From Gammaproteobacteria bacterium (GTDB lineage Bacteria > Pseudomonadota > Gammaproteobacteria > Chromatiales > Chromatiaceae), in contig JAGRGY010000008.1 in NCBI GenBank assembly GCA_020445255.1, forward strand, positions 1-64,000: a DNA stretch of 64,000 nt, given 5' to 3'. Below the pieces are notes generated by a model. That model searched no databases. It saw nothing but the letters and a program-made list of their open reading frames with translations, and had not been told where the DNA came from. The translations under genes and the position numbers were made by a program. This document shows positions 36,545-44,689 of this stretch, piece after piece; positions within the stretch are counted from its first letter, which is position 1, and each line of letters opens with the position of its first letter.

Positions 36545-37475
36545 CTGGCACATCCTCGCTGATCCGGCCGTCCGGGTAAATCAGGCGTACGCCCGGTTCA
36601 TCGGCCATGTAGCCGATTTCCTGTATGGGCTCGCCGGCGTCGGCGCAGGCCGCAACCAGCTCGGCGGCGCGCTGCGGCGCCAGCGTGAACAGAAGCTCGT
36701 AGTCATCCCCGCCGGCCAGCGGCGCCGACCAGTCGCCAGCGGCAGCGACCGCGGCGACCTCGGGCAACAACGGCAGGCGCGCGAGCTCGATGTGCGCGCC
36801 CAGCCCACTGGCCTCACAGACGTGCCTCAGATCGGCGACCAGTCCGTCGGACACGTCGATCGCCGCGCTGGCCCGTCCGGCGAGCAGGCGGCCGAGCGCG
36901 ACCCGCGGCTGCGGCCGGTTGAGCCGCTGCCGCAGTGCGTCGGGCACCGCTTGTCGACGTTGCATCAGTCGCAGCGCCAGCGCCGCGCCACCGACGCTGC
37001 CGCTGACGAACAGCCGATCGCCGGCACGTGCTCCGCCGCGCCGCAGTGCCGCCTGCGGCGCGACAAAGCCGTGCACCTGGATCGTGATGCTGAGCGGCCC
37101 ACGCGTGGTGTCGCCACCGACCAGCTGCACACCCTGCGCGCCGGCCAATGCCGCGAAGCCGCGCACAAAAGCCTCGAGCCAGCCGGTATCGGCACTCGGC
37201 AGCGTCAGCGCGAGGGTGACCCAGGCCGGCTCCGCGCCCATCGCGGCGAGGTCGCTGAGATTGACCGCGAGGGACTTATGGCCGAGTGCGCAGGGATCCG
37301 CATCGGCGAGGAAATGGCGGCCGGCCACCAGGGTGTCGGTGGTGACCGCAAGCACCCGGCCCGGCGGCGGTGCCAGCAGCGCGCAGTCGTCTCCTATGCC
37401 AAGCAGCACGTCATCGCGCGCCGGTGTCGCCGTGGCGAAGTAGCGTCGAATGAGGTCGAATTCGGAGACCGGCAT
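36519..37475 (-). CDS. thiL: Thiamine-monophosphate kinase
   Basis: A 318-residue kinase making thiamine diphosphate, the active cofactor, from thiamine monophosphate and ATP. The AIR-synthase-like fold shows IGDDCALLAPP, TTDTLVAGRHFLADADP, LAAMGAEPAW, GGDTTRG and AIDVSDGLVADL, all expected for ThiL. ATG at 37475 gives MPVSEFDLIRRYF, the family start. Flanked by nusB upstream and pgpA downstream on the same strand; the 3' end overlaps pgpA. Confidence 0.96.
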   Translation of the reverse strand: MPVSEFDLIRRYFATATPARDDVLLGIGDDCALLAPPPGRVLAVTTDTLVAGRHFLADADPCALGHKSLAVNLSDLAAMGAEPAWVTLALTLPSADTGWLEAFVRGFAALAGAQGVQLVGGDTTRGPLSITIQVHGFVAPQAALRRGGARAGDRLFVSGSVGGAALALRLMQRRQAVPDALRQRLNRPQPRVALGRLLAGRASAAIDVSDGLVADLRHVCEASGLGAHIELARLPLLPEVAAVAAAGDWSAPLAGGDDYELLFTLAPQRAAELVAACADAGEPIQEIGYMADEPGVRLIYPDGRISEDVPDGFDHFKS

Positions 37476-37495
37476 GCGTACCCCGGTGGCTGCGG

Positions 37496-37924
37496 TCAGC
37501 GCCGGGCTGACGTCTCCAGCGGCCGCAGCGCGCGCGCCGCCTTGTCGAGCACGCCGTTGACGTAGCGGTGGCCCTGCTCGGCGCCAAAGGTCTTGGCCAG
37601 CTCGACGGCCTCGTTGATGACGACACGGTAGGGGATCTCGGGATGCTCGATCAGCTCGTAGGCACCCATGCGCAGGATCGCCCGTTCGACCGGATCGACC
37701 GATTCGAGCGCGCGATCGACGCACGGCGCCAGCGCGGCATCCAGTTCGTCCAGGCGCGTCGGGACTGCGCGCACCAGTTCGGCGAAATAGTCGCTGTCGA
37801 ACTTCCTGGCGTCCTGCTCGACCATGAAGTGATTGATGATCGCGCCGACGTCCTGCCCGGCGATCTGCCACTGGTACAGCGCCTGGATCGCCAGACTGCG
37901 CGAACGACTGCGTTGCCGGCTCAT
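37496..37924 (-). CDS. nusB: Transcription antitermination factor NusB
   Basis: A 142-residue all-helical RNA-binding protein that with NusE binds boxA and promotes antitermination of rRNA operons. The start RSRSLAIQALYQWQ and the segments VDPVERAILRMGAYEL, IPYRVVINEAVELAKTFG and YVNGVLDKAAR are diagnostic. ATG at 37924 chosen; the open frame extends upstream into ribH without a ribosome site. Ten bases separate it from the ribH stop, and thiL follows after 20 bases. Confidence 0.96.
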   Translation of the reverse strand: MSRQRSRSRSLAIQALYQWQIAGQDVGAIINHFMVEQDARKFDSDYFAELVRAVPTRLDELDAALAPCVDRALESVDPVERAILRMGAYELIEHPEIPYRVVINEAVELAKTFGAEQGHRYVNGVLDKAARALRPLETSARR

Positions 37925-37934
37925 GCGGCGACGC

Positions 37935-38402
37935 TCAGATCGCGCGCAACAGGTTGACCATCTCGATCGCGCTGGCGGCCGCTTCACCGCCCTTGTTGCC
38001 GGCCTTGGTGCCGGCGCGTTCGATGGCCTGTTCGATGGTGTCGACGGTCAACACGCCGAATGCGATAGGCACGCCGTACTTCAGCGTGACCTGTGCCATG
38101 CCCTTGACGCACTCACCGGCGACGTACTCGAAGTGCGGCGTGCCGCCGCGGATCACTGCGCCGAGCGCGACGATGGCGTCGCAATCGCCTTTCTGCGCGA
38201 TCTTGTCCAGCACCAGCGGCATCTCGAAGGCACCGGGCAGGCGCACGATCGTTATATCCTCGTCGCGCGCGCCATGGCGTCTCAGGGTGTCGATCGCGCC
38301 GGCCTCCAGGCTGTCGACGACGAAACTGTTCCAGCGCGCCACGACGACGCAGAAACGCGCGTTGTTGACGGTCAGCCCGCCCTCGATGGTATTGATGCTC
38401 AT
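37935..38402 (-). CDS. ribH: 6,7-dimethyl-8-ribityllumazine synthase
   Basis: A 155-residue lumazine synthase that condenses the ribityl pyrimidine with the four-carbon butanone phosphate from RibB; it assembles into capsid-like or pentameric particles. Motifs: [49 protein letters not shown] (catalytic His), [17 protein letters not shown]. Placed between ribBA and nusB on the same strand, in the expected operon order. Confidence 0.96.
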   Translation of the reverse strand: MSINTIEGGLTVNNARFCVVVARWNSFVVDSLEAGAIDTLRRHGARDEDITIVRLPGAFEMPLVLDKIAQKGDCDAIVALGAVIRGGTPHFEYVAGECVKGMAQVTLKYGVPIAFGVLTVDTIEQAIERAGTKAGNKGGEAAASAIEMVNLLRAI

Positions 38403-38432
38403 GCGGTGGTTTTCTCCAGCTGGCTGGGTTGT

Positions 38433-39548
38433 CTACTCAGTATCGACGAATTCGACCACTTCCAGATCGAAACCCGCCAGCGCGTGCAGGTGCTTGGGCG
38501 CGCTCATCACGCGCATCTGGCGCACGCCGAGGTCGACCAGGATCTGAGCGCCGACGCCAATCGTGCGCAGGTCGTCGTCGCGCCCTTTGTTGCGTTGCGG
38601 GATCTCGTCTTCAACCCCGTGCCACTTGTAATCCTGGATACGCTGGATGATATCGCGCGTCGTGTCATAGTTGCGCAGCACGACGATGACACCCTCGCCC
38701 GCGTCCGACACCTGCTGCATGACGCGCCGCAGCGGCCAGCCGCAGTCCCGGGTACCTTCGAACAGATCACACAGCGTGTTCTGCACGTGGACACGCACCA
38801 GCGTGGGGTGATCGGGGCCGATTTCACCCTTGACCAGCGCGAGGTGCATCTCGTTGCCGATCACGTCCTGGTACGCCACCAGCTGAAAGTCACCCAGCTG
38901 GGTCGGCAGGCTGCACGAGGTGACGCGCTCGACGGTCTTCTCGTTCTTGATCCGGTATTGGATCAGGTCGGCGATGGTGCCGATCTTCAAACCATGCGTG
39001 GTCGCGAAGCCCTCGAGATCCGGGCGCCGCGCCATCGTCCCGTCTTCATTGAGGATCTCGACGATGACCGCGCTCGGCGAATATCCCGCCAGGCGCGCGA
39101 GATCGCAGCCGGCCTCGGTGTGTCCGGCGCGCACCAGCACACCGCCCGGCTGCGCCATCAGCGGAAAGATATGTCCGGGCTGGATCAGGTCCTGCGGCTG
39201 CGCATCGGGCTTGACCGCGGCGCGCACCGTGGTCGCGCGGTCGGCCGCCGAGATGCCCGTCGTCACACCTTCCGCGGCCTCGATCGACACGGTGAAGTTG
39301 GTCGACTCGAGCTGGTTGTCGGTGTTGACCATCAGTGGCAGGCGCAGCTGACGGCAGCGCTCCTTGGTCAGCGTCAGGCAGATCAGCCCACGGCCATACT
39401 TGGCCATGAAGTTGATTGCCTCGGGTGTCGTGCAGTCGGCGGCAACGATGAGGTCACCCTCGTTTTCACGGTCTTCATCGTCCATGATGATGACCATGCG
39501 TCCGGCGCGCAGGTCTGCGATGATTTCTTCGGTGGTGTTCAGGTCCAT
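38433..39548 (-). CDS. ribBA: DHBP synthase with degenerate GTP cyclohydrolase II domain
   Basis: A 371-residue protein. Residues 1-200 are a complete 3,4-dihydroxy-2-butanone 4-phosphate synthase: [46 protein letters not shown]. The C-terminal half has the GTP cyclohydrolase II outline but not its zinc site: where E. coli RibA has ECLTGD and LRCDCG, this has [18 protein letters not shown]. It is therefore probably a RibBX-type protein with RibB activity only, as in several Proteobacteria, and a separate RibA is needed elsewhere. ATG at 39548; the upstream neighbour on this strand, ribE, is 5 kb away instead of adjacent. Confidence 0.93.
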   Translation of the reverse strand: MDLNTTEEIIADLRAGRMVIIMDDEDRENEGDLIVAADCTTPEAINFMAKYGRGLICLTLTKERCRQLRLPLMVNTDNQLESTNFTVSIEAAEGVTTGISAADRATTVRAAVKPDAQPQDLIQPGHIFPLMAQPGGVLVRAGHTEAGCDLARLAGYSPSAVIVEILNEDGTMARRPDLEGFATTHGLKIGTIADLIQYRIKNEKTVERVTSCSLPTQLGDFQLVAYQDVIGNEMHLALVKGEIGPDHPTLVRVHVQNTLCDLFEGTRDCGWPLRRVMQQVSDAGEGVIVVLRNYDTTRDIIQRIQDYKWHGVEDEIPQRNKGRDDDLRTIGVGAQILVDLGVRQMRVMSAPKHLHALAGFDLEVVEFVDTE

Positions 39549-39614
39549 GGGACGGCGATGGATACGGCAAACGGTGCAGTTTACCAGCTTCCCCGCGTCC
39601 AGGAGAACGCCTGC

Positions 39615-40259
39615 GTGAGTCCGCGCGAGGGCGTCGTCAAATACCTGCTCGACTACCGGCCGTCGCCGCTGCCGGCCAATCTGGACCTGCAGCCCCTGCG
39701 CGACTGGTTCCAACGCTGTCGCGAACGCGGCCTGATCGGGCGCGACCCGACACGCTACGACGGCCTGGCCTACGGCAACATCAGCGTTCGCGCCGGCGAC
39801 GGGTTCGTGATCTCTGCGACGCAGACCGGCGGCGAACCGGAGCTGAGTCCCGACAGGCTGGCCTGGGTCAGCGCTTTCGATCCCGGCGCAAACCGTCTGA
39901 ATGCCGGTGGCCCGGCGCCACCGTCGTCGGAGGCCATGACGCACGGCCAGATCTACCGCGCGCTGCCGCGCGTCGGCGGTGTCATCCATGTCCACTCGCC
40001 GGTCCTGTGGCGGGCGGCGGATCGGCTGTCGATCCCGGCGACCCCCGTCGACGTGGCCTACGGGACGCCGGCGATGGCCGACGCGGTCGACCGGCTGCTG
40101 CGGGCCGTGCCCGAGTGCCCCGGAGGCCTGCTGTCGATGGGAGGGCACGAGGACGGGATCGTCGCCTACGGCAGCGACCTCGATGCCGCCGGCGCGGCGT
40201 TGCTCGACGCGCTCGCGCGCGCCGGTGCTGAAGGTCACTCCCAGGCCACGTCCTCGTAG
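39615..40259 (+). CDS. Class II aldolase/adducin-like protein
   Basis: A 214-residue protein of the class II aldolase fold, as in fuculose-phosphate aldolase or ribulose-phosphate epimerase homologues. Visible: [26 protein letters not shown] (substrate-binding NIS and SAT-like segment), a Ser-rich turn [17 protein letters not shown] with Glu and His, and [10 protein letters not shown] for two of the zinc ligands. Start GTG at 39615 with AGGAG upstream. It points away from ribBA and its last 25 bases overlap the convergent AAA-gp19 fusion gene. Possibly a sugar-phosphate lyase or epimerase; substrate unknown. Confidence 0.85.
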   Translation: MSPREGVVKYLLDYRPSPLPANLDLQPLRDWFQRCRERGLIGRDPTRYDGLAYGNISVRAGDGFVISATQTGGEPELSPDRLAWVSAFDPGANRLNAGGPAPPSSEAMTHGQIYRALPRVGGVIHVHSPVLWRAADRLSIPATPVDVAYGTPAMADAVDRLLRAVPECPGGLLSMGGHEDGIVAYGSDLDAAGAALLDALARAGAEGHSQATSS

Positions 40260-41203
40260 TACAGCTCGATCTCCTCCTCGGCGACCGCGACGTTGCGGGC
40301 ATCGAACGGTGGACCGGTCCAGCGTCTGGCCCAGCAGTTGGTCAAACGCCAGGTGTTGACGACCCGCACGCCGGGCCAGTCGAGCTGGCGAATGCGTACG
40401 TCGCGCCGCAGCGGCTTGCCCTGTGACTGCGCCTTTTTCCATTCGTAGAACAGTCGCGACTGGGTCACCCCCCGGCGCAGCGTGACCGTCGGCCAATGCT
40501 CGCGCAGCGCGGGGTCGAGCGCGGCGAACCCGGCGATGCCCTGACGTGCGGGATCGAAATCGAACTCGCTGTAGGGCCCGGCCAGCAGACGTGGTGCGCT
40601 GACCGCGCACAGGCCGACATCGACGCCCTCGATCTCGACCGCGAAGTTGTGCGCCGGCAGCAACGCCTCGTCGACCGTGTGCGCCGGCAGCAGGATCGGT
40701 CGGCCGGCAATGACGTGGCCGCTGGGTGCACGAAACGTCACCTCCATGTCGAGCGCGGGCAGCCTGTCGTAGTCGGGATCGACTCGTTCGGGCATGCCCA
40801 GCACGACGCCGCCGGTCAGGGTCACCAGCGTCCGCCGCAGGTAGTCGCCGAGCAGCTTGGCGCGACCGCCGGGCGGCGCGTCGGAGCGCGCGAACAGCGT
40901 CTCGGCGCCGTCGATGAAGACCGTCACCGGCGCCGTGCGGGCGAAGGCACTCAGTTTTTCCAGTGCGGCCTTCTCGTCGGCCGGGTCTGCCGCGGCGAGC
41001 GCCAGGTCGATCTGCACGAACGCATCGCCGGCGGCCTCGGCCAGCAGCTGCGCGCAATAAACGCGGTCACGTGGTTGACCACCCAGCGCCAGCACCCGAA
41101 TGCCCGCACCCTGCCGACGCCGTTTTTCCGCCAGCGCGAGCAGTGCGCCGGGGTCGCGGCGACTGAAGGCGAAGCGCGGCAGCGCGGCGCGGACATCGGC
41201 CAT
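40235..41203 (-). CDS. Degenerate AAA+ domain fused to T4 gp19-like tail-tube domain
   Basis: A 322-residue unusual fusion. Residues 1-150 resemble the AAA+ ATPase of extracellular contractile injection systems, but the Walker A loop is GGQPRDRV, without GK(S/T); the Walker B-like strand VTVFIDGAETLF remains. Residues about 185-322 are a phage T4 gp19-type tail-tube domain ([71 protein letters not shown]). ATPase activity seems lost. The gene is coupled to the next tail-tube gene by a TGATG overlap at 41201-41205. Identification rests on motifs; no tail sheath or baseplate gene is near. Confidence 0.72.
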   Translation of the reverse strand: MADVRAALPRFAFSRRDPGALLALAEKRRRQGAGIRVLALGGQPRDRVYCAQLLAEAAGDAFVQIDLALAAADPADEKAALEKLSAFARTAPVTVFIDGAETLFARSDAPPGGRAKLLGDYLRRTLVTLTGGVVLGMPERVDPDYDRLPALDMEVTFRAPSGHVIAGRPILLPAHTVDEALLPAHNFAVEIEGVDVGLCAVSAPRLLAGPYSEFDFDPARQGIAGFAALDPALREHWPTVTLRRGVTQSRLFYEWKKAQSQGKPLRRDVRIRQLDWPGVRVVNTWRLTNCWARRWTGPPFDARNVAVAEEEIELYYEDVAWE

Positions 41204-41661
41204 CAGTCTTCGATCTCCAGACCTTCGTGCGCCAGCACGATCTCCTCGACCGCGATCGCGCTCGCCGCGCCGTCGAGCGCCGGCCCGCTGAACTTGATCG
41301 GCCAGGCGTTGCGCACCCGCCAGGTCATGACGATCTCGTCGTGTGCCTCGTTGAGCAGATGGATCCTACCGCTCACCTTCTGCGGCTTGCCCTGCAGCGA
41401 CTGCCTGACCCAGTTCCACAGCGTCAGGTCGCCGATCACTCCGCGCTTGAGCGAGATATTGCTGAACTTGACGAGTCCGGGCAGTTTGCGCGGTGACAGC
41501 GAGCGTTCGTTGCCGTTGCGGTATTCGATCACCTCCTGTTCGATCGAAAGTCCGTCGACCGACGTGAATCCGCCGCGCACGCTGGCGCCATCGATGCCGA
41601 CGTCGGGAAACTCGACCTGGAAGTTGAACGCCGCGTAGGGATCGTCGCGAATGACCGGCAT
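41203..41661 (-). CDS. T4 gp19-like contractile tail-tube protein A
   Basis: A 152-residue protein of the phage T4 gp19 / contractile injection system tail-tube family, which stacks hexameric rings into the inner tube. Family pattern: DPYAAFNFQVEFPDVGIDGASVRGGFTSVDGLSIEQEVIEYRNG, KLPGLVKFSNISLKRGVIGDLTLWNWV, VTWRVRNAWPIKFSGPALDGAASAIAVEEIVLAHEGLEIED. GAGGAGG precedes the ATG. Coupled to the AAA+-gp19 fusion downstream and divergent from tail-tube B at 41750. No sheath or baseplate gene in the window. Confidence 0.88.
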   Translation of the reverse strand: MPVIRDDPYAAFNFQVEFPDVGIDGASVRGGFTSVDGLSIEQEVIEYRNGNERSLSPRKLPGLVKFSNISLKRGVIGDLTLWNWVRQSLQGKPQKVSGRIHLLNEAHDEIVMTWRVRNAWPIKFSGPALDGAASAIAVEEIVLAHEGLEIED

Positions 41662-41749
41662 GGTTCCTCCTCGGCGGCGGCGCCGCAGACGTATGCTATT
41701 TTTTCCCGTGACCCGTTGAATTAAGGCTCAACCGAGGGATGGCTTCAAG

Positions 41750-42181
41750 ATGCCGAATCGCAGACCGTTCGACCACATCGGCGCATTCAACTTCCTGCTC
41801 GAAATCGAAGGTGTGACCCAGGGCGCTGTACTGTCCGTGGACGGCATAACCGCACGCACCGACGTGGTCCGCTTCAAGGACGGTTCCGACACGGTGGTGC
41901 GGCAGCGACCGGGGCGCAACCACACCGACAACATCATCGTCCGACGTGGCTACACCAACAACGACGAGCTGTTCAACTGGTACGACGTCGTGCGCGACGG
42001 CAGGGTCGAGCGCAAATCCGGTTCGATCATTATCGCCGGTGACGACGCATCCGAGATCACGCGCTTCAACTTCTTCGAGGCCTGGCCGTGCCGCTGGAGC
42101 CTGCTCGTGTTCGACGGCGACGACAGCACGACGCTGATCGAGGAGATCGAAATCGCCGTCGAACGGATCGAGAAAGGCTGA
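41750..42181 (+). CDS. T4 gp19-like contractile tail-tube protein B
   Basis: A 143-residue second tail-tube protein with the same fold (HIGAFNFLLEIEGVTQGAVLSVDGITARTDVVRFKDG, TDNIIVRRGYTNNDELFNWYDVVRDGRVERKSGSIIIAGDDASEITRFNFFEAWPCRWS, EEIEIAVERIE). It is divergent from protein A with 88 bases between. It is more acidic in its last 40 residues than A. The patatin gene follows after 86 bases on the same strand. Its presence without sheath, baseplate or terminator genes marks it as an orphan or remnant of a contractile system. Confidence 0.86.
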   Translation: MPNRRPFDHIGAFNFLLEIEGVTQGAVLSVDGITARTDVVRFKDGSDTVVRQRPGRNHTDNIIVRRGYTNNDELFNWYDVVRDGRVERKSGSIIIAGDDASEITRFNFFEAWPCRWSLLVFDGDDSTTLIEEIEIAVERIEKG

Positions 42182-42267
42182 GCGTTCGCTCGAGGCGGCC
42201 GGTCGATGTTGGAGACGCGCGGCGCAGAAAACTCGCTGTCCAACCCGTTGCTGAGGATGATCACGGC

Positions 42268-43182
42268 ATGAGCGCCGTCAGCAAGACGATTTCCCTGGTC
42301 CTCGGCAGCGGCGGCGCGCGCGGCCTCGCCCATATCGGCGTCATCCGGGTACTGGAGCGAGAAGGCTGGCGAATCGGTGCCATTGCCGGCAGCTCGATCG
42401 GCGCACTGATCGGCGGCTTCCATGCGGCCGGCAAACTCGACGACTATGCCGAGTGGGTCCAGGAACTGACCGAGTTCAACGTGCTGCGTTACCTGGACAT
42501 CGCCTGGGGTGGCGCCGGCATGCTCAAGGGCGAGATGCTGATGGAGACGCTGCAGAAGTTCGTCGGCAGCCACAACATCGAAGACATGCCGATCCCGTTG
42601 ACCATCGTCGCGACAGACGTATTGCGACGCAAGGAAGTCTGGCTGACGCGCGGCGACCTGTTCAACGCGATACGGGCATCGATCGCCGTACCCATGGTGT
42701 TCACACCGCATCGGGTAAACGGGCGTTTGCTGCTCGACGGGGGCATTCTGAACCCTGTGCCGATCGCGCCAACCCTGCAGGACCCGACCGAGGCCGTGTT
42801 TGCGGTCAGCCTTGCCGGCGTACCGAAGCGACTCGGCGGTGGCAGCCGACATGGCGATTCGAAAACCGCCAGGAGGCCGCGCCACCGGTACCAGGAAAAG
42901 ATCGACGCGTTCATCGATCAGCTGCAGTCGACGCTGGGCCTGGGCGACGACCGTGAAGACAGCGACGGCCCCAACCTGAGCCTTATCGATACCGCACTGC
43001 TGTCACTCGATGCGATGCAGGCCAGTATCGCGCGCTGCATGCTGGCTGCCTACCCGCCCGATCTGCTGATCGAGATACCGATCAACACCTGTGGTGCACA
43101 TGAGTTCTACCGCGCCGCCGACGTGATCCGCGCCGGTGAGGAATGGACCGAACGGGCGCTTGAGCGATTCGAAAGCGATTGA
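42268..43182 (+). CDS. Patatin-like phospholipase (RssA family)
   Basis: A 304-residue patatin-fold lipase of the RssA/NTE type. Motifs: oxyanion loop LVLGSGGARGLAHIGVI, nucleophile serine AGSSIGALIG (GxSxG), and catalytic Asp in LLLDGGILNPVPI (DGG). A C-terminal extension of about 90 residues with a basic stretch follows. Soluble, no signal peptide. Such enzymes hydrolyse phospholipid acyl chains and can be toxins or housekeeping lipid-turnover enzymes. Position next to tail-tube genes invites an effector idea, but RssA-type genes are common, so this is weak inference. Confidence 0.9.
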   Translation: MSAVSKTISLVLGSGGARGLAHIGVIRVLEREGWRIGAIAGSSIGALIGGFHAAGKLDDYAEWVQELTEFNVLRYLDIAWGGAGMLKGEMLMETLQKFVGSHNIEDMPIPLTIVATDVLRRKEVWLTRGDLFNAIRASIAVPMVFTPHRVNGRLLLDGGILNPVPIAPTLQDPTEAVFAVSLAGVPKRLGGGSRHGDSKTARRPRHRYQEKIDAFIDQLQSTLGLGDDREDSDGPNLSLIDTALLSLDAMQASIARCMLAAYPPDLLIEIPINTCGAHEFYRAADVIRAGEEWTERALERFESD

Positions 43183-43777
43183 AGAAAGCACCAGCCATTC
43201 GTGGCGCGATCCTCCGGGTGCCGGGATGTCGCACCGCTGCGTCGCAGAGCTTCTGCGTTGGCTGGCTGTTACACGCGCTTCGCGCCCTGAGCTGTGCAAT
43301 CCAGATCGCCAAGCTGATGCGCCGATAGGGGTGGGAGTCCCGTGGAGGACGTGCACGCAAGCCGACGACGTCGTCGGTGAAGTCCAGTTCTTGAGGTTCA
43401 GCTCTTCGCCCCGTCGATCGCATCGAACCACGCTGCTTGCAGCCTGCTGCCCCTGCGCGGGCAGGGCGGGTCCGAAGCCGGGCTGCCACTGAGGCGCCGC
43501 CATGCCACCTGCCATGCACCGGTATTCTGCCGGTCGAGTCGTTTAGATCCGACTGACACCTGGAACCGCATGCCGGATCTGTGTCAGAACTGTATACAGT
43601 CGATCGATTGACACTGGGTGATAGCGTCGATAAGTCACCGTCAATTCGCGACTTTTCGCACGGGCACGCGATTTGCTTCGAACTAGCAAAGACAAGTGCC
43701 GGGATCCCATTGTGAATCTTTTGCCTTGGCCGCGCTGCGCGGCTACCGGGCGAACCGAACGATTTAGAGTAACTGAC
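43183..43777. other. Gene-free region upstream of the PilZ gene
   Basis: About 595 bases with no supported gene. The first 350 bases are GC-rich with open frames on both strands that look like shadow translation. The last 200 bases are less GC-rich and contain a TTGACA box at 43608-43613 with a weak TAAGTC 17 bases downstream, a possible promoter for the PilZ gene. No repeat was recognised. Confidence 0.4.
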
Positions 43778-44098
43778 ATGCTGTTAAACGAACGACGCCA
43801 CCACCCTCGCAGGAAAGTGCGGGACGTTAAGACCTGGATGCTTGTCGGCCAGGGCAGGCCGGAACAATGCACGGTCGTCGACGTAAGTCGCAAAGGCGTG
43901 CTCGTCGAGTCGACCCGGTTCATGCGTCCCGGCACGAAGGTCGAGCTGGCTTTCGTGAACGCCGGCGATTCGAAGGTGACGAAGCTGATCCGGCGATCCG
44001 GCCAGGTGGTGCGCAGCAGCCGTCAATCCTTTGCCGTCTTCTTTGTTCAACCCCAGATCCGCCCCAACACCGCCGGGCAACTCGGCCTGCGTAGCTGA
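43778..44098 (+). CDS. PilZ domain protein
   Basis: A 106-residue single-domain PilZ protein, a cyclic di-GMP receptor. The binding signature is complete: RRHHPRRKV (RxxxR) at the N-terminus and DVSRKG (D/NxSxxG) near residue 41, followed by the beta-barrel. Such stand-alone proteins carry c-di-GMP signals to motility, exopolysaccharide or secretion machinery. ATG 43778 begins directly at the domain; the frame is open upstream. No cyclase is adjacent. Confidence 0.88.
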   Translation: MLLNERRHHPRRKVRDVKTWMLVGQGRPEQCTVVDVSRKGVLVESTRFMRPGTKVELAFVNAGDSKVTKLIRRSGQVVRSSRQSFAVFFVQPQIRPNTAGQLGLRS

Positions 44099-44298
44099 TC
44101 CGCGTTGCCGGGGCACCGCCCGCGCCGGAGATATTGGATTTCCGGCGGCATTCATCCGCCGATGTGCTGCTTGAATCCGGCATATTCCCGGCCAATTTGC
44201 CTGCTTGAAGGCAAGCATCGATTCGTCTAAACCCCACCTAACGCTGCCCGACGACTCGCGGGCCGGCCACCGGTCGTCAACCAGCTAGGGAGCGGACG

Positions 44299-44649
44299 AT
44301 GATGAAAACACGCAGGCCATGTCTTGGATTCGCCGGTCCGTTCGGCATCGCAAGCCTGACGCTATTGAATCCGGTGTGCCTGGCCGGCAACGCCGCCAAC
44401 ACCTTCGGCGAGGTGACGGTCCGCCCCGGTACGTCGGTGATCTGTGCATCCGACCCCTGCACCGTGTATTTCGAGACACCTGCGGGAAGCGGTACACACG
44501 ACATCCTGCAGAACGGCACGATCCGGGCAGGCGTGGCAAGTGGCGGCACACGCGTCGCGCTCGGCAACTATTCCAACCAGTCGGTGGTGTTCCGCGTGGC
44601 CGGGACGGATCTCCCCGTGGCACACCTCACAGTAATCGGCGGGCCATAA
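44299..44649 (+). CDS. Small secreted beta-rich protein
   Basis: A 116-residue protein with an N-terminal signal peptide (CLGFAGPFGIASLTLLNPVCLAG) and a small all-beta mature part (FGEVTVRPGTSVICASDPCTVYFETPAGSGTHDILQNGTI), including two Cys likely to form a disulfide. No family recognised. AGGGAG upstream supports the start (a second ATG follows immediately). The last gene of the 5-kb segment inside the rib operon; it converges on ribE. Confidence 0.65.
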   Translation: MMKTRRPCLGFAGPFGIASLTLLNPVCLAGNAANTFGEVTVRPGTSVICASDPCTVYFETPAGSGTHDILQNGTIRAGVASGGTRVALGNYSNQSVVFRVAGTDLPVAHLTVIGGP

Positions 44650-44689
44650 CGGTGACCGGCGCGAATTGCCGGCCAACTCATGCGCCCTG

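Noticed and set aside
37833..39614. Long upstream extension of the class II aldolase frame
   Set aside because: The region is covered by nusB, ribH and ribBA on the minus strand; a GTG with a good ribosome site at 39615 gives the expected start.
39549..39614. Possible FMN riboswitch upstream of ribBA
   Set aside because: Only 66 bases lie between ribBA and the aldolase gene and none of the conserved FMN-aptamer segments is recognisable.
39549..41057. Upstream extension of the ribBA frame
   Set aside because: The extra residues are shadow translation of the aldolase and AAA-gp19 genes; the RibB domain starts at MDLNTTEEI.
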